A stretch of DNA of 64,000 nucleotides, taken from positions 114,682 through 178,681 of the forward strand of contig JAQYVU010000002.1 in the NCBI GenBank assembly GCA_030145385.1, written 5' to 3'. Positions 55,112-62,817 of this stretch are shown here, piece after piece. The notes beneath the pieces were generated by a model. It made no database searches. It saw nothing but the letters and a program-made list of their open reading frames with translations, and was not told the DNA's origin. The DNA comes from Desulfococcaceae bacterium (GTDB taxonomy: Bacteria; Desulfobacterota; Desulfobacteria; Desulfobacterales; Desulfosalsimonadaceae). Each line of letters opens with the position of its first letter. Positions within the stretch are counted from its first letter, which is position 1. A program made the translations under genes and the position numbers.

Positions 55112-57091
55112 TTAATTAGGTTCAGCAGAAAATTGATTCAAACAGGCCGGTGTTTCTAAAAGCCGTGATTGTTCAATCCGCTGTTCAGCTGCTTTGATGA
55201 TATCATGAAGCATATCCTGGTAAGACATTCCGGCAAATTTGGCCATCTTTGCCAGGTGCCCGTCCCAGCACCAGCCGGGATTGGGGTTGACTTCCAGCAG
55301 CTTGGGATTACCTTCCGCATCCAGGCGCCAGTCAAAACGCCCATAATCCCGGACTTCCAGGCGGTCAAACAATTTCATGCAGCATTCTGTGATCAGTTTT
55401 TCCGTTGCTTCAGGCAGTTGTGCGGGAATTGATTTAATTTTAAAATACGGTGAATCCGGCAGCCATTTTGCTTCATAACCGCAAACTCGGGGCAGTTCCT
55501 CGGGCACTTCAGAGTAATCTTCCTCGGTGATGGGAAGAACGCTATAGGACGTGAGCGGATTTCCTATAATTCCAACACTTAAATCCTTTCCGACCAGGAA
55601 CTCTTCAACGAGTATGGGTTTGTCATATCCGAGTTTTTCCCTGATCATGGTAATTGCGTTGATCAGCTGTTCATGGTTGTGTGCGATACTTTCCTGAGTA
55701 ATACCGAAACTGGAATCACCGAAATTCGGTTTTACGATCACCGGAAAACAGACGGACAGGTTAAAGGTGGTGTCATCCGGATCAATTAAAAATGCTTCCG
55801 GCACCGGAATATTCATTTCCTTGGCAATCCCCCGGACCAGAGATTTGTCATAGCAGAATGCCAGGCACTGGGAAGACGAACCCGTGTAGGGAATATCCAA
55901 AATATCCAGCAGGGCCGGAATATGGAGTTCCTTTCTCGGATCATTATCAAACCCTTCGTCACAAAGGTTGAACGCCACACTGACTTTTCCGGTCAGTTTT
56001 TTCAAGTCCTGAATCAGTGTATGATGGCTTGACAGATAGGCGAAATCATATCCGGGCAGACCGGTAAGGGCTGATTTCAACTGGTCGATGGTATAGAAAT
56101 CATCGTCATCAAAGACAGAACAAGGTTTCATGAAATCCGGCTTGCCGGGATCGCCGAAAAGAACCACGATTTTCTTGCTTTTGTTCTTTAATCGTATCTT
56201 TTTAACCGGCCAATCCTTTTTGACCTGACCGGTGATGATGATTCGCCTTTCCATCATCCCCAGATCCTGGTTTCTCAGTGATTCGGTAACAATTTCTCCG
56301 TGGATAACCGCATCAGAATATCCGGCTTCTTCAAAAATCTGCAGCAGATCGTTTTTTGCATACAATCGTTCCGCATAGAACTGATCAGCAACCACCCCTT
56401 TTGTCACCTCGGTGATAACCTCTCTTGAAATCAGCCGCTGCATATCTTGTGAAAGGGATCGTTCACGACAGACAAACATTTTTTTATTTATCCACTCCCA
56501 TGAGCGGGCCTGAAAATTATTCCTTACATATTCGCCGTCCGTCACATCCAGCAGAATTTTTCCCCAAGGCTTTAAAACCCGGAAAATTTCTTTTAATACA
56601 CGGATATCATCCTTTTCTGTTTCAAAATAACCAAAGCTGTTTCCCATCACCATCACGACATCAAAAGTGCAGTCTGCATAAGGGAGTTTTCGGGCGTCCC
56701 CTTCACGGAATCGAATGGAAAGCCCTTCTTTTTTAGCCGTGGTGCGGGCTTTTTGAATCAGATAACGGGAACGGTCATATCCTTCCGAATTGAATCCTCT
56801 CCTGGCCAACTCAAGCGTATGCCGTCCCTGTCCACAACAAAGATCCAGTATGGCATCTGATGATTTCAGATCCAGATAATTTATAAACATATCCGTTTCC
56901 TGACTGGTCATGGCACTGTCTTCAACAACATCCGCATCTGTTTTCAGATACATGGAATTAAAAATCTGTTGCCACCAATCCGGCTTCACATGTTCTTCCA
57001 GGATACGGACCGGGCCCAGAATTGTTGAATTGCGATTCCCCAGTTTTTCCCGGTTCGCCCCTTTTGGTGAAATTTTAATTGCCTGCGCCAT
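55112..57091 (-). CDS. SAM methyltransferase fused to a D-Ala-D-Ala-ligase-type ATP-grasp
   Basis: A 659-residue bifunctional protein and first gene of the leftward cluster. Residues about 60-250 are a class I methyltransferase: ILDLCCGQGRHTLELARRG is motif I, then KLPYADCTFDVVMVMGNSFG and VLKPWGKILLDV. Residues about 310-640 are an ATP-grasp: NLCDEGFDNDPR, LDILDIPYTGSSSQ, FPVIVKPNFGDSSFG, ILVEEFLVGKDLSVGIIG and LLEVNPNPGWCWDGHLAKM. The ligase half probably joins an amino acid to a carboxylate, and the methyltransferase could cap it. The product is unknown. It lies about 86 bp downstream of a sigma-54 promoter. Confidence 0.92.
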   Translation of the reverse strand: MAQAIKISPKGANREKLGNRNSTILGPVRILEEHVKPDWWQQIFNSMYLKTDADVVEDSAMTSQETDMFINYLDLKSSDAILDLCCGQGRHTLELARRGFNSEGYDRSRYLIQKARTTAKKEGLSIRFREGDARKLPYADCTFDVVMVMGNSFGYFETEKDDIRVLKEIFRVLKPWGKILLDVTDGEYVRNNFQARSWEWINKKMFVCRERSLSQDMQRLISREVITEVTKGVVADQFYAERLYAKNDLLQIFEEAGYSDAVIHGEIVTESLRNQDLGMMERRIIITGQVKKDWPVKKIRLKNKSKKIVVLFGDPGKPDFMKPCSVFDDDDFYTIDQLKSALTGLPGYDFAYLSSHHTLIQDLKKLTGKVSVAFNLCDEGFDNDPRKELHIPALLDILDIPYTGSSSQCLAFCYDKSLVRGIAKEMNIPVPEAFLIDPDDTTFNLSVCFPVIVKPNFGDSSFGITQESIAHNHEQLINAITMIREKLGYDKPILVEEFLVGKDLSVGIIGNPLTSYSVLPITEEDYSEVPEELPRVCGYEAKWLPDSPYFKIKSIPAQLPEATEKLITECCMKLFDRLEVRDYGRFDWRLDAEGNPKLLEVNPNPGWCWDGHLAKMAKFAGMSYQDMLHDIIKAAEQRIEQSRLLETPACLNQFSAEPN

Positions 57092-57186
57092 TTCATTTCT
57101 TCCTTAAAAATTTAATTGATGATAAATAAATTCAAGTGACTTATGATAGATTTGCTATACATTGTATCGAATAAATGGTAAGCGGA

Positions 57187-57205
57187 ATGCATATCTCATG
57201 CCAGT
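57187..57205 (-). promoter_or_regulatory. Sigma-54 promoter of the peptide-amide cluster
   Basis: The minus strand reads CTGGCATGAGATATGCAT. GG and GC are exactly 10 nt apart (57202-57201 and 57190-57189), matching the -24/-12 consensus at nearly every conserved base. Transcription would start near 57178, about 87 bp before the first cluster gene. The activator gene is divergent from it. Confidence 0.8.
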
Positions 57206-57255
57206 ATATATTTACTTGAAATTACAAATTAATACTTTCAGAAAATACGTTTAGA

Positions 57256-57268
57256 GATTCATTGAATC
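57256..57268. promoter_or_regulatory. Candidate activator-binding palindrome
   Basis: GATTCATTGAATC is a perfect 6-1-6 palindrome about 55-65 bp upstream of the -24 element. That is a plausible enhancer position for the adjacent activator. A looser GGAA-N7-TTCC dyad follows at about 57276-57290. Confidence 0.4.
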
Positions 57269-57363
57269 CAAAAGTGGAATTGCTGGTTCCGGTTTTTAGC
57301 AGACTGCGTTTAAAGCCGTTACCCTAATTACCCGAAACACCTGAAAGATACTCCTTCAGAGGA

Positions 57364-58398
57364 ATGATGAAACAAATATCGGAACATGACTACCTAAAGG
57401 AACGATTCTGGCAAACAGATGCCCTTGAAATTATTCGCACCCATCACACTGTGATGGAAAAAGTCTACGATCAGATCCGTGCTGTTTCACCGACAAAAAC
57501 GACCGTCTTGCTGTGCGGCGAAACAGGGACCGGCAAAGGAGTTCTTGCTAACCTGATCCATCGGCACAGCCACAGGGAAAAGGCTCAATTTGTAAGTGTC
57601 CATTGCGGGGCAATCCCGGACACTCTTTTGGAAAGCGAATTATTCGGCCATGAAAAAGGGGCTTTTACCGGTGCGTTTAAAAGAAAGCTGGGAAAATTTG
57701 AAATCGCCAGCAAAGGGACAATTTTTCTAGATGAGATCAGCACCATTACTGCTTCCGCCCAGATCAAACTCCTGCAAATCCTTCAGGACGGAACATTTTC
57801 AAGAGTGGGGGGGGAAGACATCTTTAAAACAGATGCACGTTTTATTGCAGCCACGAATCTGGATTTAAAAAAAATGTGTGACGATGGAATTTTTAGAAAT
57901 GATCTGTATTATCGCCTCAATGTTTTTCCCATCGTCATCCCGCCACTGCGGGAACGTTCGGATGATATTCCGCTGCTGGCAGATACGTTCATCAAAAGAT
58001 TCAACATTCTCATGCAAAAGAACATTGAAGGCGTTCATCCGGATATTATTGAAGCAATGAAAACCTACGCCTGGCCCGGAAATATCCGGGAACTTGAAAA
58101 TCTTATGGAAAGAGCGTTCATCCTGGAAACGGCTTCCATCCTGACGCCGGAAAGTTTTCCAGCGGAATTTTTCACCGGTGCCAAAAAATCTGCTTTCTTT
58201 AAAGTCGATACGGCACTAACCCTGGCAGAAGCAAGACGCCGGACAATTGATGAATTTGAACGGCAGTTTATTAAAAAAATTCTGGCCAAAAACAAGGGTA
58301 AAATCAACAAATCTTCTGAAGAAGCCGGCATCAGCACACGACAGTTTCACAAGCTGATGAGCAGGCATGGCATTCAGAAAAAAGATTATAAAATATAG
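57364..58398 (+). CDS. Sigma-54-dependent transcriptional activator without sensor domain
   Basis: A 344-residue enhancer-binding protein. After about 20 N-terminal residues the AAA+ domain begins: Walker A GETGTGKG, the sigma-54 contact loop ELFGHEKGAFTGAFKR, Walker B TIFLDEIS, and LYYRLNVFPIVIPPLRER. The C-terminus (about 280-344) is a Fis-type helix-turn-helix (INKSSEEAGISTRQFHKLMSRHG). There is no receiver, GAF or PAS domain, as in PspF, so activity must be controlled by another protein or by supply. It is divergent from the amidoligase cluster, whose promoter is of the sigma-54 type, and is flanked on its other side by two more such promoters. Confidence 0.93.
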   Translation: MMKQISEHDYLKERFWQTDALEIIRTHHTVMEKVYDQIRAVSPTKTTVLLCGETGTGKGVLANLIHRHSHREKAQFVSVHCGAIPDTLLESELFGHEKGAFTGAFKRKLGKFEIASKGTIFLDEISTITASAQIKLLQILQDGTFSRVGGEDIFKTDARFIAATNLDLKKMCDDGIFRNDLYYRLNVFPIVIPPLRERSDDIPLLADTFIKRFNILMQKNIEGVHPDIIEAMKTYAWPGNIRELENLMERAFILETASILTPESFPAEFFTGAKKSAFFKVDTALTLAEARRRTIDEFERQFIKKILAKNKGKINKSSEEAGISTRQFHKLMSRHGIQKKDYKI

Positions 58399-58500
58399 GC
58401 TTTCAGATAATTATTTTGGGTGCGTTATCGGTCGGTAATATACTAATCATGTATTATCCCCTCCCTGCTGCCTTCCCAAAATGATTATCTGAAAGCCTAT
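58395..58500. repeat. 26-bp near-perfect inverted repeat
   Basis: Arms 58395-58420 and 58475-58500 match as inverted repeats at 25 of 26 positions (ATAGGCTTTCAGATAATTAT against its inverse, continuing to TTTTGGG). They surround a 54-nt spacer. The left arm contains the TAG stop of the activator. It could act as a terminator-like or mRNA-protecting hairpin, or be a miniature inverted-repeat element that supplied the stop. Confidence 0.75.
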
Positions 58501-58517
58501 ATGATTAAAAATACGGT

Positions 58518-58553
58518 CATGCCCGGGCCGGCACTCTGTCATACCCGGGCATG
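58518..58553 (-). terminator. Probable terminator of the HU gene
   Basis: CATGCCCGGG (58518-58527) pairs perfectly with CCCGGGCATG (58544-58553). Read on the minus strand, the stem is followed by ACCGTATTTTT. It is 26 bp past the HU stop. Confidence 0.65.
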
Positions 58554-58578
58554 GCTGAAAACGCTGATATCAGATTAT

Positions 58579-58854
58579 TTATTCAACAGCGTCTTTTAAA
58601 TTTTTTCCGGGTTTAAATTTCACTGTATTTTGTGCAGGAATCGTTATTTCCTCTCCGGTTCCCGGATTCCGGCCTTTTCGCTCATTTCGATGAACCGTTG
58701 AAAATGTTCCGAACCCCGTTAACTGGACTTTGCCGTTTTCAAACTGTAATGCATCCTTAATACCTTCAATGAATGAATTAAATGCGATTAAAGCTTGTTC
58801 TTTTGAAATTTTAGCCTCTTTTGCCATGTAATCAACCAGTTCTGTCTTAGTCAT
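58579..58854 (-). CDS. HU-family DNA-binding protein
   Basis: A 91-residue histone-like protein that bends DNA as a dimer. The N-terminal helices (MTKTELVDYMAKEA), GFGTFSTVHRNERKGRNPGTG and the intercalating-loop region TIPAQNTVKFKPGKNLK are all typical. The start is ATG 58854, 6 nt after AAGGGAG; ATG 58860 is too close to that site. A sigma-54 promoter lies upstream, unusual for HU and similar in style to IHF-assisted sigma-54 systems. It could itself help DNA looping at the nearby sigma-54 promoters. Confidence 0.95.
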   Translation of the reverse strand: MTKTELVDYMAKEAKISKEQALIAFNSFIEGIKDALQFENGKVQLTGFGTFSTVHRNERKGRNPGTGEEITIPAQNTVKFKPGKNLKDAVE

Positions 58855-58925
58855 ACCCATCTCCCTTTTAAATTTGTAAAAATACTAATTCGCTCCCCAG
58901 GTCATACAAAATTACTTCCCTGGTA

Positions 58926-58946
58926 CTTTGCAATGCTTATGCCAAC
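58926..58946 (-). promoter_or_regulatory. Sigma-54 promoter of the HU gene
   Basis: The minus strand reads TTGGCATAAGCATTGCAA, with GG (58943-58942) and GC (58931-58930) 10 nt apart. It is a very good -24/-12 match about 75 bp upstream of the HU start codon. Confidence 0.78.
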
Positions 58947-59291
58947 CGATTCAAGGTCTTGATCGTGTATTCGAAAGACAGTACTCCGTATTTTTGAAAA
59001 AGCAAAAATCAATTTTATAAGAAGTTTATAAAATCAAGCGGAATCATTATGCCAGCCTGCAACTCTCTAAGAACTAAGCAAATATAACATTTTTCGGAAC
59101 CAGAAATTCTCAAATATCTTTTAAACGGAACAGAAAGTTCCGAAAGTGGCGGACGTCTTCACAGCGGCAGGATGATAAATCATTATATCCCCGAATTTTT
59201 TTCTTTTTTTGAGTATACGCAATACGGGGGTCAGATATCTCAAACCATTTTCGTTATAAAAACCAAGCACCGGATACATGTTGCAAATTAA
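58947..59291. other. Divergent control region between two sigma-54 promoters
   Basis: The 345 bp separate the -24 elements of the HU and DksA-like promoters. No gene is seen. Enhancer sites for a sigma-54 activator would be expected here, but I found no copy of the GATTCATTGAATC palindrome. Confidence 0.45.
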
Positions 59292-59308
59292 TTGGCATAT
59301 ACTTTGCT
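59292..59308 (+). promoter_or_regulatory. Sigma-54 promoter of the DksA-like gene
   Basis: TTGGCATATACTTTGCT has GG (59294-59295) and GC (59306-59307) 10 nt apart and the favoured TTTGCT at -12. It lies 54 bp upstream of the DksA-like start. Confidence 0.8.
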
Positions 59309-59361
59309 AATCAAATGTTCAGGAAATTTCAAAAAGTAACTTTTATTTATTCGGAGGTGTG

Positions 59362-59778
59362 ATGCAAGAAACAGAACTCGAATATTTTAAAACATTCTTA
59401 GATTCACAATTGCAGGAATTACAGAACCGGATCGCTTATGCTGATATTCGAAAAGTGAGCAACGATGATGGATTTCACGATCACCTGGATATTGCGTCTT
59501 CAGATACGGACAAAAATATGCTGTTTAAAATTCGTGAGCGGGAAGGCAGGCTAATTCCAAAAATAAAAAAAGCGCTTCAACGGATTGCCGATGGAAGCTA
59601 CGGTATTTGCGAAGAATGCGGTGAAGATATTCCAACGAACCGCTTAAGAGCGAGACCGGTGGCAACTCAATGCATTGAGTGCAAGACAAAGGAGGAAACA
59701 CTTGAACGTATTCCAAGTTATTACCATATGCCATCTGCCGGGATTAAACAAGCTATCAAATATAGCGCTCGAGATTGA
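59362..59778 (+). CDS. DksA/TraR-type zinc-finger protein
   Basis: A 138-residue DksA-family protein, expected to bind the RNA polymerase secondary channel and tune transcription. A helical N-terminal coiled coil (about 1-75) precedes the C4 zinc finger GICEECGEDIPTNRLRARP and ATQCIECK. The coiled-coil tip has DIASSDTDKN, with acidic residues near the tip position of DksA. ATG 59362 follows GGAGG; a GTG 59359 is too close. It has its own sigma-54 promoter, linking it to the same regulation as HU. Confidence 0.92.
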   Translation: MQETELEYFKTFLDSQLQELQNRIAYADIRKVSNDDGFHDHLDIASSDTDKNMLFKIREREGRLIPKIKKALQRIADGSYGICEECGEDIPTNRLRARPVATQCIECKTKEETLERIPSYYHMPSAGIKQAIKYSARD

Positions 59779-59914
59779 TATTCCTATTGGACAGACCATA
59801 CCAAGCATAGTCTCGTAAAATTTTTCACCCAATACTCATGGTATGAAAATCACATATGGTGAATAAGCAAATAGTCCAAGGGACGTTCTTTTTAAAAAAA
59901 GGCCACTCGAATTA

Positions 59915-60181
59915 ATGAACAACACCAAAAAAGATACCATCACCACTACAGGGGTTGTTATACCGGTCGCGTGGGAAGAAAGCGGCAAACCAGTTTCATT
60001 TGCTTTATCTTCGTATGAGGAAAAGGAATATTTAATTGATATGAGAACGAAACTGGGAAAACAATTATCAACCATGGAAAAGCAAAAAATTCGCGTTACC
60101 GGGACTCTCGGCCATGTTGTCAATAATCGCCGCATGCTTTCCGTTAATAGTTATGAGCCATTGTTTTCATCCACTAGTTAA
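59915..60181 (+). CDS. Small hypothetical protein
   Basis: An 88-residue soluble protein with alternating strands: ITTTGVVIPVAWEESGKPVSFALSSY, EEKEYLI, KIRVTGTLGHVVNNRRMLSVNSYE. The pattern, with VTG-x-L and a final strand, suggests a small OB-like barrel. I recall no named family. It lies downstream of the DksA-like gene on the same strand and 80 bp before the acidic exported protein. ATG 59915 has a modest AAAGG upstream. Confidence 0.65.
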   Translation: MNNTKKDTITTTGVVIPVAWEESGKPVSFALSSYEEKEYLIDMRTKLGKQLSTMEKQKIRVTGTLGHVVNNRRMLSVNSYEPLFSSTS

Positions 60182-60269
60182 TAAAAACATTGAGATAATG
60201 ATGCCTTAAATTCCAGTCTTATTTTATGGCCATCATCACCAAAACAAAAAATGAAAGGATTTGACTAAA

Positions 60270-60551
60270 ATGGAAACCCGAAAACTTTTTTTAATTTCAG
60301 CTGTCTCATTTTTAATTTTCTCCTGCTTTATCTTTCAGTCATTTGTATTTGCCTCAGATGAAACCATCTATATTGAGGAAACCGATGAAGTGATTGTCGT
60401 AGACGACCAGATGGTCGAAGTGGAAGAAACCGATACATATTATGAAGACACTGAAGAAGTAGAAGTTGATGAAGATGTTTACATTGAAGATGACCGTTTT
60501 CCGGAAGCAGATGAAGAACCTGATTATGAAGACGAAGAAACTGAAAAATAA
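60270..60551 (+). CDS. Exported, very acidic small protein
   Basis: A 93-residue protein. Residues 1-29 (METRKLFLISAVSFLIFSCF...) form a signal peptide with cleavage near FVFA/SDE. The mature part of about 64 residues is roughly half Asp and Glu, spaced by Val, Tyr and Thr (IEETDEVIVVDD, EVEVDEDVYIEDD), with no Cys. It could bind calcium or other cations, or be a flexible spacer. No family is recognised. ATG 60270 follows AAAGGA; a TTG at 60261 is less likely. Confidence 0.7.
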   Translation: METRKLFLISAVSFLIFSCFIFQSFVFASDETIYIEETDEVIVVDDQMVEVEETDTYYEDTEEVEVDEDVYIEDDRFPEADEEPDYEDEETEK

Positions 60552-60615
60552 CATAAAAATCATTTTCAGAGTGTTGATTGTTTTAATCAACACCAGACAA
60601 TACGCATATGACTAT

Positions 60616-60648
60616 AAAAAGGGGGAATAAGCATTCCCCCTTTTTATC
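60616..60648 (+). terminator. Strong intrinsic terminator
   Basis: AAAAAGGGGGAAT (60616-60628) pairs perfectly with ATTCCCCCTTTTT (60633-60645) around a 4-nt loop. The A/T flanks make it work on both strands. A weaker hairpin, GTGTTGATT/AATCAACAC (60571-60593), precedes it. Confidence 0.92.
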
Positions 60649-60875
60649 TTATTTACCATATTTTTATTAGGCCTTTATATACCCACCTGGCGGCTATTGT
60701 TTTAAAAATAATTAAATAATCATATATTCACCTGTTGCTATTTTTTAAATATCCATCTATGAATTTTTTTTAATGATCTGCAGCAATCGTTTTGGGTGTG
60801 AATCATTAAATTTACAAGCAATTACATTGATAATTTTTTCAAAATCATAACACCTTTCAAAATGCAGAATATCTA

Positions 60876-62807
60876 ATGAACCAACACATGAAAAATATCG
60901 GCTCCCTAGAGCGATGGACTATTGAAAATTCAGTGGATTTATACGGCATCCGCAACTGGGGAGGCGGTTATTTTGATATCTCTGACAAAGGGGAAGTCAC
61001 CATAAACACCAAAGGCGACGATCCGGCAAACACTGTCAGTATGATGGATATTATTTCCGGAATCAAAGACAGAGGGCTGGGTATGCCGATACTTCTAAGG
61101 CTGGGAAATATCCTGCAATCCCGAATCTCCCTGCTTCATGAAAACTTTAAAACCGCTATAAAAAATTTCGGTTACAAAGGAAAATACAGAGGCGTTTATC
61201 CCATAAAAGTCAACCAGCAGCAACAGGTGGTCGAGGAGGTAACCCATTTTGGATCTCTTTATCATCACGGTTTGGAAGCCGGCAGCAAGGCCGAACTGAT
61301 TGCCGCCATTTCTCTGCTGAAAGACCCTGAAGCCTGCCTGATATGCAATGGGTACAAGGATGAAGAATTCATTGACTTAGGCCTTTACGCCCGGAAAATG
61401 GGCTTTAAATGTTTTTTTGTCATTGAAATGCCCAGTGAACTCCCCCTGATTCTCGAACGTGCCGCCAAACTAAAAATTAAACCCCTGATCGGCCTTCGCA
61501 TCAAGCTTTCATCCCGTGCCGGCGGCCACTGGACCGAGTCCGGCGGTGATCGAAGTATTTTTGGCCTGAGCATGAATCAGGTCATTGAAACAGTGGATTA
61601 CCTGAAAGAAAGAGGCATGATCGACTGCCTTCAGCTTTTGCATTATCACCTGGGCTCTCAAATCCCCAATATTCGGGACATTCGATTTGCAGTAGTCGAA
61701 GCCTGCCGGGTGTATGCCGGGCTTGTTGATGAAGGTGCGCCCATGGGATATCTCGATCTCGGCGGCGGTCTGGCAGTGGATTATGACGGTTCCCACACCA
61801 ATTTTACCAGCAGCCGGAACTACACACTCGCCGAATACTGTGCAGACATCATTGAAGTCATCATGGGTACTTTAGATGATCAGGAAGTCCCCCATCCAAC
61901 AATTATCACGGAATCCGGACGGGCCATGGTCGCCTACTATTCAGTGCTGCTATTCAACATCATTGATGTGAGCAGTTTTCAAACCCTTCCGATACCAGAT
62001 AAACTGGCTGAAGACACCCATGAAATGATCATCAACTTAAAGGAAGTCTTAAACACACTGACCCTCAAGAATCTTCAGGAATGTTATAATGATGCATTGT
62101 ATTACCGGGATGAGATCCGCCAATTGTTCAAGCACGGCAATCTCTCCTTGCGGGAACGTGCGATCAGTGAAAATATTTTCTGGCATATTTTAAAAAGGAT
62201 CGCTGAAGCCCTGAAAAAGCTGAAAAAAATACCCTCCGAGCTTGAAGGGATTGAAAACGCATTAGCAGATATATACTATGGGAATTTCAGTATTTTTCAG
62301 TCACTCCCGGATTCATGGGCAATTGATCAACTTTTTCCGGTTATGCCGGTTCACCGGCTCAATGAAGCCCCTGTAAAAAATGCTATTCTGGCAGACATCA
62401 CCTGCGATTGTGACGGCAAAATCGATAAATTTATCGACACCCATGATGTTAAAAATTCGTTGCCTCTCCATGAGCTGAAACCGGATGAAGATTATTACCT
62501 CGGTGTTTTTCTTGTGGGTGCATACCAGGAAACTCTGGGGGATCTTCACAATCTTTTTGGCGATACAAACATAGTCAGTATTGAGATCAAACAAAACGGG
62601 GATTTCAAGTTTGTCCGGGAAATAGAGGGCGATTCAGTGGCGGAGATACTATCCTATGTTGAATATGACACCAAAGCCATGGTCGTCAGTTTTCGGGAAT
62701 CCGCTGAAAAGGCGGTTCGCAAGGGATTGATCACGCCCCATGAACGGCAAAAAATCATGAAGGCTTACCAGTCAGGCCTTCGCGGGTATACTTATTTTGA
62801 AAGATAG
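60876..62807 (+). CDS. speA: Biosynthetic arginine decarboxylase SpeA
   Basis: A 643-residue PLP-dependent enzyme that converts arginine to agmatine, the first step to putrescine. The PLP lysine is K111 in GVYPIKVNQQQQVVEE. Other family blocks are GLEAGSKAEL, CNGYKDEEFI, LHYHLGSQIPN, YLDLGGGLAVDYDG and TESGRAMVAYYSVL. The C-terminal catalytic region includes TCDCDGKIDKFID and GAYQETLGDLHNLFGD. The length matches typical SpeA (630-660). It is 10 bp upstream of a carboxynorspermidine-synthase-like gene, so the two form a polyamine operon. Confidence 0.96.
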   Translation: MNQHMKNIGSLERWTIENSVDLYGIRNWGGGYFDISDKGEVTINTKGDDPANTVSMMDIISGIKDRGLGMPILLRLGNILQSRISLLHENFKTAIKNFGYKGKYRGVYPIKVNQQQQVVEEVTHFGSLYHHGLEAGSKAELIAAISLLKDPEACLICNGYKDEEFIDLGLYARKMGFKCFFVIEMPSELPLILERAAKLKIKPLIGLRIKLSSRAGGHWTESGGDRSIFGLSMNQVIETVDYLKERGMIDCLQLLHYHLGSQIPNIRDIRFAVVEACRVYAGLVDEGAPMGYLDLGGGLAVDYDGSHTNFTSSRNYTLAEYCADIIEVIMGTLDDQEVPHPTIITESGRAMVAYYSVLLFNIIDVSSFQTLPIPDKLAEDTHEMIINLKEVLNTLTLKNLQECYNDALYYRDEIRQLFKHGNLSLRERAISENIFWHILKRIAEALKKLKKIPSELEGIENALADIYYGNFSIFQSLPDSWAIDQLFPVMPVHRLNEAPVKNAILADITCDCDGKIDKFIDTHDVKNSLPLHELKPDEDYYLGVFLVGAYQETLGDLHNLFGDTNIVSIEIKQNGDFKFVREIEGDSVAEILSYVEYDTKAMVVSFRESAEKAVRKGLITPHERQKIMKAYQSGLRGYTYFER

Positions 62808-62817
62808 GGAGAAAAAT

